NCBI GenBank assembly: GCA_017620315.1
Contig: JAFZQQ010000028.1
Span: 1-5,079, forward strand
Direction of reading: 5' to 3'
DNA: 5,079 bases
Source: Oscillospiraceae bacterium
GTDB lineage: Bacteria > Bacillota > Clostridia > Oscillospirales > Oscillospiraceae
The translations under genes and the position numbers were made by a program. Each line of letters opens with the position of its first letter. Position 1 is the stretch's first letter. Below are positions 1-5,079 of the stretch, piece by piece. The notes under the pieces are model-generated. The model ran no database searches. It was not told where the DNA came from and worked only from the letters and a program-made list of their open reading frames with translations.

Positions 1-1341
1 AAGGAAGGCGATACCGCCTCTATCAACACCGCCGACGAGAAGAGTGCAAAGCCGATCATCATAGGCAACAACTACTACATGCTCATAACCGGCCGCTACA
101 CCAGCACAAGCGCAAACGCAAGCGGCGACTCCTTCGCGTTCCGCGCCGCGTCCCCTGTCTACGCGACCGACGACACGCCGCCCAAGCTGGTCTCCATCAC
201 CGGCACCGTCAACATCACCGAGTTTGACGACAAAGGCAACCCGCTCACAACGCCGAAGGTCGCCGGAGAGATCACGCTTCTGTTTGACAAGGAGCTGTAC
301 TATTACAACAACAGCGACCCGCTCAACCGCTTCCCCATCCACCTCTACGCGGAAAACGGTGAGGGCAGCGGAGGCACCCCGGAGCCCGACGTTGTCTCCG
401 GCAAGGTGACCTTCCGAAGCGTGAAACGGCTGATCAACAGCATGAACGGCTTCACCATGGAGGTGTCGGCCTCCAACAAGTGCCAGAGAACGAATAAGAT
501 CGTTCTCAAGTTCAGCGACAACAACAAATACCCGTATATCCAGCTCATAAACTACATCGCGAGCGAGACGAGCAAGAGCCGCAACGAGGGTATCGACTTC
601 CGCATCAATCTCGACGGCGTGGAGAACGGCCCGCTTCCAAAGACCGCGTATTCCTTCACAGGCCCGTCGGACATCTGGCTCAACAACGAACAGATCAATA
701 TCACCGCCAACGTGCCGCCGGGACCCGTGCAGTCCATCTCGCTCTCGACGAGCTACATGGAGCTTTGTACGGCCTCCATTCCCAGTCTGAACCTCACCAA
801 TGTCGCGCAGATCACCGCGACGGCCATTCCCACGAACCCGACCAATAAGATCGTCAAATGGACGCAAACCTCCGCCGACGGAGGCACCGTAGCCGTTCAG
901 AGCACCTCGGCATTCGGTGAGACCATCTCGATAACGGCGCTCACCGCGGGTACGGTGCAGCTCACCGCGACCTCGACCTCGGACAATACGAAGTTTGCGA
1001 CCTGCACCATCAAGATCACCGCGCCGCCCTCCCCCGTCATTCAGCTCACTCCCGCGTATGAGCTGGACGTCACCAAGGGCGAGACCTCGGTGCTGCGCGC
1101 CGAGCTTCTGAACTACTTCGGCACTGACGACTACTCCTTTGAGGCCGTCGCCAAGGTCGACGGCACCTCCACCGGCCAGGTTCAGGTCGCTATGACCAAC
1201 GAACGCGGCGTGTGGAACATCAAGGGCGTCGCCGAGGGCACCGTCACAGTTCAGGTCACGGTGCGAAGTAACTCAGATCCGACGCTCGCAACTGTTCAGG
1301 CGCAGCGCATTACCGTTGTCATACTTGCACCGACGCCATAG
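1..1341 (+). CDS. Large secreted-type protein with bacterial Ig-like domains, 3' part only
   Basis: The frame is open from the first base to the TAG at 1339-1341 (446 residues visible), so the true start lies upstream; the ATG at 79 is only an internal Met. The composition is that of an extracellular beta-rich protein: Thr, Ser, Val and Asn abundant, few Cys, no membrane segment. Counting from base 1, residues ~60-235 begin with TPPKLVSITGTV and GEITLLFDKEL, which resembles an SbsA/Big_5-type Ig-like domain. Residues ~243-341 match the Big_2 pattern well (ITATAIPTNPTNKIVKWTQ ... ALTAGTVQLTATS). Residues ~345-442 form a second, weaker Ig-like unit ending GVAEGTVTVQVTV. Such domains usually form stalks in surface adhesins and S-layer-associated proteins. 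There is no C-terminal SLH domain, LPxTG motif or membrane anchor; the chain ends ILAPTP. Any signal peptide or SLH domain would be in the unseen N-terminal part. The gene ends 31 bases before an SLH protein gene, probably in the same transcript. The specific function cannot be told. Confidence 0.85.
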   Translation, partial: KEGDTASINTADEKSAKPIIIGNNYYMLITGRYTSTSANASGDSFAFRAASPVYATDDTPPKLVSITGTVNITEFDDKGNPLTTPKVAGEITLLFDKELYYYNNSDPLNRFPIHLYAENGEGSGGTPEPDVVSGKVTFRSVKRLINSMNGFTMEVSASNKCQRTNKIVLKFSDNNKYPYIQLINYIASETSKSRNEGIDFRINLDGVENGPLPKTAYSFTGPSDIWLNNEQINITANVPPGPVQSISLSTSYMELCTASIPSLNLTNVAQITATAIPTNPTNKIVKWTQTSADGGTVAVQSTSAFGETISITALTAGTVQLTATSTSDNTKFATCTIKITAPPSPVIQLTPAYELDVTKGETSVLRAELLNYFGTDDYSFEAVAKVDGTSTGQVQVAMTNERGVWNIKGVAEGTVTVQVTVRSNSDPTLATVQAQRITVVILAPTP

Positions 1342-1357
1342 CGCAGGCTCTTGCAAA

Positions 1358-1363
1358 AAGGAG
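1358..1363 (+). promoter_or_regulatory. Ribosome binding site of the SLH protein gene
   Basis: AAGGAG lies 9 bases before the ATG at 1373 and fixes that start. The next codons encode a textbook signal peptide, which agrees. Another ATG at 1366 is out of frame and too close to the site. The 31-base gap to the preceding stop contains no hairpin or promoter-like hexamers, which supports read-through from the upstream gene. Confidence 0.8.
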
Positions 1364-1372
1364 TGATGACCC

Positions 1373-4087
1373 ATGAAACGAAAGCTCTTTGCGCCGCTTT
1401 CTCTTGCGCTGTCACTGGTCCTGCTGATCTCCCTCGTCCCCCCCTTCGCTCTTGCGGAGGGGGAGGATGACGACAACGGCCTGGTCGACGGCTATATCAC
1501 GATATCGAGCGTTGAGGATATCTTCATCAAGCCGCGCTCGACGGACGGGCACGTCCGCTTTGACAGCGCAGCGGATATCGAGTCGATCTACTACCGCGGC
1601 CTCGACGGCGTGAAAAAGCCCGCCGACAGTATCGTTTCGCTTGAGAACGCGCTCTACGAGGCGTGCCGCCGCGCGCTGAGCGAACAGATCTCCGCGGCCG
1701 CGCTCGCAAACGCGGGACTGGAATACATATCCTACGTCGACGTCAAGGGCACGCAGGGCACGATCTACGACGGCTATAACACAGAGGGAGACACCGGCGC
1801 CGGCGCTGCGGGCGTGCAAAAGTATTACTACGGCGCCGCGTCCGCCTCGAACTACCGCATAGGAAGTCTGCGTTTTGTGCCCAAGACGACCTTCAGCGGC
1901 GATGCGCTGATATCATACTACGGATACTTCACCTATCTGAGCACGGACGAAGCCGGCAAGCTGATCACGCGAACCGGCTCCTACGCCGGGCGTATTTACA
2001 TCACCGTCGGCAAACAGGAACCCGGCATCGCCTACGGCACGGACGGCGAACCTGCGCGCTTCGCCTCGGAGGATTTCTCTGCTTACTCGCTCGCGGTCAC
2101 GGGACGTACATTTAAGTATATCTCGTTCCGCCTGCCCAGCACCTCCGAGGGCACGCTGTACTACAACTACATCGACAAGGACATCTACGACTATGCGGTC
2201 GCGCCCGGATCGCGGTATTACCGAACCAGCGCGCCGACGGTCGACAAGGTGTATTTTGTTCCCGCCAAGGATTACGAGGGCAATGTTTACATCGAGTTCA
2301 ACGGTGTGGACAGCGCGGACATGGAAATCCGCGGACAGATCGTGATCAAGGTCACGGCATACGGCGCGGGGCACAACCAGCCGCGCGCGGAGGGGCCCTT
2401 TGTCTACAAGGTAAGCTCCGGGCGTCCCGTTTACCTCGACCAGTACGATTTTGACAAAGCGACAGCTGACAGTCTTGGGCAGAGCAAATCCTTTGCCTTC
2501 TTCAGCCTTGCCTCTCTGCCTCCCGCGGAAAGCGGCATACTGTACGACGATTCCGCCTCCGGCTCCGGCCGCATTGTCGTCACCGGAAAAAACTATTATA
2601 TGCCCAATAATATCCGCTTTGCCGCAAGCTCCGACTTTACCGGAGTCGTCTCCGTGCCCATTGTCGTGACCGCCACCGACGGCAGTCATTTTGACAGCAT
2701 GCTCAACTTTGTCGTCTCCGGCAGCGGCGGAGGCGGCGGCGAACCCCTGCACTACAGCGTGGAGCCGGAACGCCGCGTCTACCTCATAGGCGCTGACTTC
2801 ACCGACGCCGGATATGCCGCAATAGGGCGCGAGGTCTATCGCGTACACTTCGATTCCCTTCCGCCTTCATCCGCAGGTACATTATATTATAATGACAACG
2901 TCGCGATCACGACCAAGAGCTATGACGAGTATTACCGCCACCAGCTTGACAACATAAGCTTCCTCGCAAACGCCGGCTTTACGGGAACTGTGACGTTTTC
3001 CTTCACCGGCTACCCGGTCGACTACAGCCGCATCAAGGGCAACTCCTTCCACGGCACAGTGACGATCACCTCAAAGGCGGCCGCCGTTGAGCAGAAGCCG
3101 ATCGGCGGCACGTCGGTTTTCCTCAACTACTCGTCCTCCGGCACGGTTATCCATGTCAGCCTGCAGGATATCCTCAGCGCCGTCGGAAACTCGCTCCCCG
3201 GCTCCGCCTCGACCATCACCTTCTCACGGCCGAACGACACGGCGGGACGTCTTTGCATGGACTTTGTCTCCATCTCGCAGTACACCGAGCTTGACGCCGG
3301 CAAGTCCTATCCGATCGGCGACGTTCTGCGCATCTCCTTCCTGCCCAAGGCGGGTTTCTCCGGTTCGGAACGCATTGACTACACCGTTCGCGACTCTGCC
3401 GGCAACAGCTACGGCGGCAACATCGTGTTCAGCGTCACGCCTCCGACGCGCTCGCAGTATTTCACGGATATGCAGAACTTTGTGTGGGCGATCCCGGCGG
3501 CAGACTTCTTCCGCGCCTACAAAACCGTGCTCGGTGTTTCCTCCTACGAATTCGCTCCCGCGGCGGGAATGCGGCGCGGCGACTTCATCCTTATGCTCAA
3601 CCGTCTCTTCTCCTTCCCCGACGCCTGGACGACCGTGAGCTTTGACGACGTCGACGGCTCGGTCTACTATGCCTCTGCCATCGCGAACGCCAAGGCGATC
3701 GGCATCGTCACAGGCACGCCCACACAGGTCGAGATCCCGCAGGAGCCCCCCGAACCCGTTGAAGGTGAGGAGGAAGCAGAGCCGGTCATACCCGAGCCGG
3801 TATATGTTACGCGCCTCTACTTCGACCCCAACGGCGCGATCACCCGCGAAGAGGCCGCGCTTTACATCTACCGCGCACTGCTCTGGTCCGGCAGAAAGAT
3901 CGAGCCCGGCACCTATTCCGACATCTACGAGTTCAAGGACAGGGACGACGTCACGCCCTCCGCGCTGGAGGGGCTTGCCGCTCTCGTCCGCCTCGGCGTC
4001 ATCAACGGCGACTACCTCCACCTCTACCCCACCAAGCCTCTGACGCGCGCGCAGGCTGTCACCATGCTCTACCGGGCTCTGACCTGA
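1373..4087 (+). CDS. S-layer homology (SLH) domain surface protein with Tyr-rich repeats
   Basis: This is a complete 904-residue secreted protein. Residues 1-28 are a signal peptide: MKRK basic start, Leu/Ser/Val-rich core, and ALA before the likely cut at 28/29. An acidic segment (EGEDDDNG) follows. Residues ~85-690 hold about five divergent beta-type repeats of 100-130 residues (described separately). A Gly run (452-456) links repeats 3 and 4. Residues ~695-904 form three SLH domains: SLH1 ~695-748 (FTDM...MRRGDFILMLNRLF), SLH2 ~757-836 (FDDV...YYASAIANAKAIGIVTG...ITREEAALYIYRAL), and SLH3 ~849-904 (YSD...LVRLGVINGD...LTRAQAVTMLYRAL). In this family a three-domain SLH unit binds pyruvylated secondary cell wall polymer, so the protein should sit on the outer cell wall with the repeats exposed. 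SLH2 carries a ~30-residue Pro/Glu insert at ~783-812, and SLH1 has RRGD where TRAE is usual. Only two Cys (98 and 628) remain in the mature chain. The anchoring role is well supported; whether it is a true S-layer lattice protein, an adhesin or a scaffold is not visible. Confidence 0.95.
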   Translation: MKRKLFAPLSLALSLVLLISLVPPFALAEGEDDDNGLVDGYITISSVEDIFIKPRSTDGHVRFDSAADIESIYYRGLDGVKKPADSIVSLENALYEACRRALSEQISAAALANAGLEYISYVDVKGTQGTIYDGYNTEGDTGAGAAGVQKYYYGAASASNYRIGSLRFVPKTTFSGDALISYYGYFTYLSTDEAGKLITRTGSYAGRIYITVGKQEPGIAYGTDGEPARFASEDFSAYSLAVTGRTFKYISFRLPSTSEGTLYYNYIDKDIYDYAVAPGSRYYRTSAPTVDKVYFVPAKDYEGNVYIEFNGVDSADMEIRGQIVIKVTAYGAGHNQPRAEGPFVYKVSSGRPVYLDQYDFDKATADSLGQSKSFAFFSLASLPPAESGILYDDSASGSGRIVVTGKNYYMPNNIRFAASSDFTGVVSVPIVVTATDGSHFDSMLNFVVSGSGGGGGEPLHYSVEPERRVYLIGADFTDAGYAAIGREVYRVHFDSLPPSSAGTLYYNDNVAITTKSYDEYYRHQLDNISFLANAGFTGTVTFSFTGYPVDYSRIKGNSFHGTVTITSKAAAVEQKPIGGTSVFLNYSSSGTVIHVSLQDILSAVGNSLPGSASTITFSRPNDTAGRLCMDFVSISQYTELDAGKSYPIGDVLRISFLPKAGFSGSERIDYTVRDSAGNSYGGNIVFSVTPPTRSQYFTDMQNFVWAIPAADFFRAYKTVLGVSSYEFAPAAGMRRGDFILMLNRLFSFPDAWTTVSFDDVDGSVYYASAIANAKAIGIVTGTPTQVEIPQEPPEPVEGEEEAEPVIPEPVYVTRLYFDPNGAITREEAALYIYRALLWSGRKIEPGTYSDIYEFKDRDDVTPSALEGLAALVRLGVINGDYLHLYPTKPLTRAQAVTMLYRALT
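1625..3442 (+). repeat. Five degenerate protein-level repeats in the SLH protein
   Basis: Read by eye, the translated region shows a recurring order: a [G]-[TI]-[LI]-Y motif, a Tyr-rich stretch, then [VIL]-x-F-(VP)-x-x-x-[FY]-x-G, then a closing strand. Approximate residues of the 904-residue protein: R1 85-213 (GTIYDGY at 129; LRFVP 166-170; FSG 174-176), R2 228-330 (GTLYYN 260-265; VYFVP 293-297; YEG 301-303), R3 350-450 (GILY 388-391; IRF 414-416; FTG 422-424), R4 467-568 (GTLYYN 502-507; ISF 528-530; FTG 536-538) and R5 581-690 (GRLCMD 625-630; ISFLP 654-658; FSG 662-664). Spacing from the first motif to the FxG motif is about 36-47 residues. The DNA is not repetitive, so the duplications are old. 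The pattern resembles Ig/cadherin-like repeats of clostridial surface proteins; the exact family is not assigned. Confidence 0.7.
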
Positions 4088-4099
4088 AAACCAAATCGC

Positions 4100-4133
4100 A
4101 AAAAGAAACGGGAGTTTTTCCCGTTTCTTTTTT
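4100..4133 (+). terminator. Strong intrinsic terminator after the SLH gene
   Basis: GAAACGGGA (4105-4113) pairs perfectly with TCCCGTTTC (4119-4127) around a 5-base loop (GTTTT). The stem extends to 14 pairs through A4100-4104 with T4128-4132, and T4128-4133 gives the U-tract. It begins 12 bases after the SLH gene stop. Because the 5' arm starts with an A-run, the same element could also terminate transcription on the - strand, although no - strand gene is seen here. It separates the surface-protein unit from the following regulator operon. Confidence 0.93.
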
Positions 4134-4140
4134 ATCAATT

Positions 4141-4166
4141 AAAATTTATTGTTTTTCAATAATTTT
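4141..4166. repeat. AT-rich imperfect inverted repeat upstream of the promoter
   Basis: AAAATTTATTG (4141-4151) and CAATAATTTT (4157-4166) are inverted copies apart from one extra T, around a TTTTT centre. The inner six bases, TTATTG/CAATAA, match perfectly. The element ends exactly where the -35 palindrome begins and shares T4163-4166 with it. It could be an upstream (UP-type) promoter element, a second regulator site, or merely chance in AT-rich DNA. Confidence 0.45.
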
Positions 4167-4184
4167 CTGTTGACAAACAGAAAA
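4163..4184. promoter_or_regulatory. Perfect inverted repeat over the -35 box, candidate operator
   Basis: The arms TTTTCTGTT (4163-4171) and AACAGAAAA (4176-4184) are exact reverse complements separated by GACA. The -35 hexamer TTGACA (4170-4175) occupies the centre, so a dimeric protein bound here would block RNA polymerase. The operon it precedes encodes a Cro/C1-type HTH protein, the class that commonly binds such dyads and represses its own promoter. The palindrome itself is read directly; assigning it to that regulator is inference. It is unlikely to act as an RNA hairpin because it lies upstream of the predicted transcription start. Confidence 0.7.
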
Positions 4185-4198
4185 CAGTGTGTTATGCT
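4170..4198 (+). promoter_or_regulatory. Sigma-A promoter of the DUF2975/HTH operon
   Basis: The -35 is a consensus TTGACA (4170-4175). A 17-base spacer leads to TATGCT (4193-4198), preceded by TG-T (4190-4192), an extended -10. The upstream flank is AT-rich. Transcription should begin near A4205, giving a leader of only about 11 bases before the ATG at 4216. This is the only convincing promoter in the window. Confidence 0.82.
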
Positions 4199-4215
4199 CA
4201 CGGCAGAGAGGGGCG

Positions 4216-4671
4216 ATGGGTTTGAATTGGAACAAGGACAAAAGCGTGGTGCTGTCACAGGTTTGCATCGCGGTCTTCGCGCTGTGTCTTCTTGCGCTGG
4301 ACATTGGAGCGTACCGTCTGGCGTCATGGTTCGTGCAGCTCCGTCTGCACGACTGGCGGCTCGGCGCGCTGCTGATGGTGTCGATCTACTCCGGCAGCGT
4401 GCTGGCGTGGCTGTGCCTGTACCGGTTGTGGAAGCTGCTCGGCAATGTGCGCCGCGGTGAGCTGTTCGTTCCGGAGAACGTGCGCTGTATGCGGGTCGTG
4501 AGCTGGTGCTGTGCTCTCGCGGCGGGCATCTGCGCACTCAGCGCGCTGTACTATCCGCCGTTTCTGTTTGTCGCGGTCGCGGCGGGCTTTATGGCGCTGA
4601 TCGTCCGCATCGTGAAAAACGCCTTCGAGCAGGCGATCGCGATGAAGGACGAGCTGGATCTGACGGTTTAG
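4216..4671 (+). CDS. DUF2975 family membrane protein (YoaS-like)
   Basis: A 151-residue integral membrane protein. Four hydrophobic segments are visible at about residues 11-30, 49-72, 93-112 and 114-133. The loop LLGNVRRGELFVPENV (75-90) followed by RCMRVVSW, and the tail AFEQAIAMKDELDLTV, match the typical DUF2975 pattern of a G-x-[LV]-F-x-x-x-N-V loop and an LK(E/D)E-x-DLTV end. Members occur widely in Bacillota beside a small YozG-like HTH gene, exactly as here; their biochemical role is not known to me. I chose the ATG at 4216. A longer reading from GTG at 4189 would begin upstream of the predicted transcription start and overlap the -10 box. The purine-rich AGAGAGGGG (4205-4213) serves as ribosome binding site but sits close to the ATG, so the TTG at 4222 is a weaker alternative start. 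It is the first gene of the operon; 12 bases separate it from the regulator. It may sense a membrane signal or modulate the partner regulator, which is inference. Confidence 0.88.
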   Translation: MGLNWNKDKSVVLSQVCIAVFALCLLALDIGAYRLASWFVQLRLHDWRLGALLMVSIYSGSVLAWLCLYRLWKLLGNVRRGELFVPENVRCMRVVSWCCALAAGICALSALYYPPFLFVAVAAGFMALIVRIVKNAFEQAIAMKDELDLTV

Positions 4672-4683
4672 GGAGGCGCGGCT

Positions 4684-4887
4684 ATGGAAATACTGGTCAA
4701 CCTCGACGTGATGATGGCCAAGCGCAAGATTTCCGGCGGCGAGCTCGCCGAGCGCGTGGGCATCACACCGGCAAACCTGTCTATACTGAAGACCGGCAAG
4801 GCGAAAGCGATCCGATTTTCGACGCTGATGGCGCTCTGCCATGAGCTTCAGTGCCAGCCCGGCGACATTTTGGAATTTAAGGAATAA
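4684..4887 (+). CDS. Cro/C1-type HTH transcriptional regulator (YozG-like)
   Basis: A 67-residue single-domain DNA-binding protein of normal length for the YozG/HTH_26 group. The family signature is clear: NLDVMMAKRKIS at the start, the helix-turn-helix GELAERVGITPANLSILKTG (residues 19-38), KAKAIRFSTL (39-48) and the C-terminal LQCQPGDILEFKE. The second HTH helix (about 28-36) should be the recognition helix. There is no effector or dimerisation domain beyond the HTH fold. Its ribosome binding site GGGAGG (4671-4676) starts on the last base of the upstream gene's stop codon, 7 bases from the ATG, suggesting translational coupling with the DUF2975 gene. The family pairs genomically with DUF2975 proteins. 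It probably regulates its own operon, with the palindrome over the promoter as the obvious target; that link is inference. An antitoxin-like role is possible, but nothing in the sequence shows it. Confidence 0.93.
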   Translation: MEILVNLDVMMAKRKISGGELAERVGITPANLSILKTGKAKAIRFSTLMALCHELQCQPGDILEFKE

Positions 4888-4901
4888 AAGGAGAATCGAA
4901 T

Positions 4902-5079
4902 ATGGAAAGACTTCAACCGGAGGGCGCGGCGCTCTCGGGCGGTATCACTGCGCCCAAATTTGCCGTTTCGGCGCCGGAGGCGGCGTTTTCCGCCACGGTC
5001 AGCGAGCGCATCGGAGCGTTCGCAATGTATCCGCTCGCATACATTTATATATTGATGTATGACAAGCTCATGAGCGACA
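4902..5079 (+). CDS. Unrecognised protein, possibly membrane-associated, 5' part only
   Basis: The first 59 codons of a gene that runs off the window. AAGGAG (4888-4893) lies 8 bases before the ATG and directly follows the TAA of the regulator gene, so it is the third member of the operon (14-base gap). The visible chain begins with a hydrophilic, Ala/Pro/Gly-rich stretch (MERLQPEGAALSGG...), with no signal peptide. It then turns hydrophobic and aromatic from about residue 38 (GAFAMYPLAYIYILMYDKL). This resembles the start of a first membrane helix, as in polytopic proteins with a short cytoplasmic N-terminus. Large DUF4153/DUF4173-type membrane proteins are sometimes found next to DUF2975/HTH pairs, and this may be one, but too little is visible to say so firmly. 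Start and frame are well supported; the product is not identified. Confidence 0.75.
   Translation, partial: MERLQPEGAALSGGITAPKFAVSAPEAAFSATVSERIGAFAMYPLAYIYILMYDKLMSD

Noticed and set aside
2720..2740. GGC/GGA-rich stretch as a possible simple-sequence or slippage repeat
   Set aside because: It encodes a short in-frame Gly linker between repeats 3 and 4 and uses mixed codons, so a structural linker explains it.
1913..2848. Long - strand open frame of 311 codons opposite the SLH gene
   Set aside because: It lies opposite a protein with signal peptide, repeats and SLH domains; its translation is low-complexity Asp/Val/Arg/Gly-rich with no recognisable domain. GC-rich codon use produces such shadows.
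3575..3583. RGD tripeptide (residues 735-737 of the SLH protein) as a host integrin-binding motif
   Set aside because: It sits exactly at the TRAE position of SLH1, within the wall-binding fold, so a fortuitous RGD is far more likely.
3087..3638. + strand open frame rich in Arg, Ser and Pro inside the SLH gene
   Set aside because: It is a +1/+2 frame shadow of GC-rich coding sequence, with extreme Arg/Ser/Pro composition and no initiation signal.
3224..4138. Long - strand open frame of 304 codons overlapping the SLH domains and terminator
   Set aside because: It would start inside the AT-rich spacer and read through the terminator stem opposite clear SLH coding sequence. It has no ribosome binding site and no family resemblance.
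4149..4460. + strand open frame overlapping the DUF2975 gene start
   Set aside because: It starts upstream of the promoter's -35 box and runs out of frame with the convincing four-helix DUF2975 protein.
4841..5062. + strand open frame spanning the end of the HTH gene and the start of the third gene
   Set aside because: It overlaps both better-supported genes out of frame and lacks a ribosome binding site.

Overview
The window reads as chromosomal DNA of a G+C-rich low-GC-lineage relative (Bacillota/Clostridia). Three things suggest this: proteins with C-terminal S-layer homology (SLH) domains, strong AGGAGG-type ribosome binding sites, and a DUF2975 membrane protein paired with a YozG-like Cro/C1 regulator. 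The Tyr-rich 'GTLYYN' surface repeat and the G/C-ending codons fit a gut Oscillospiraceae-type bacterium best; that assignment is inference. All supported genes are on the + strand.

Region 1 (1-4133) is a cell-surface unit. The 3' end of a large secreted-type protein built of bacterial Ig-like domains (stop at 1341) is followed 31 bases later by a complete 904-residue protein (1373-4087). That second protein has a signal peptide, about five divergent Tyr-rich beta-type repeats and three C-terminal SLH domains that should hold it on the cell wall. No promoter or terminator is visible between the two, so they are probably co-transcribed. A strong intrinsic terminator at 4100-4133 closes the unit.

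Region 2 (4134-4215) is a short AT-rich control region, unlike the GC-rich genes on either side. It holds a near-consensus sigma-A promoter (TTGACA, 17-base spacer, extended TG-T-TATGCT). Its -35 box lies inside a perfect 9+9 base inverted repeat, with a second AT-rich imperfect palindrome directly upstream. This looks like an autoregulatory operator.

Region 3 (4216-5079) is an operon of three tightly spaced genes: a four-helix DUF2975 membrane protein, a 67-residue HTH regulator, and the 5' end of a third gene cut by the window edge whose product may be a membrane protein. The pairing of the first two is a known but functionally uncharacterised module (YoaS/YozG-like). The simplest reading is that the HTH protein controls its own operon through the palindrome over the -35 box, perhaps with the membrane protein modulating it.

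No RNA genes, mobile elements, CRISPR arrays or attachment sites were seen. The most check-worthy items are the promoter palindrome and its link to the regulator, and the surface-protein pair with its degenerate repeats and an interrupted SLH domain.
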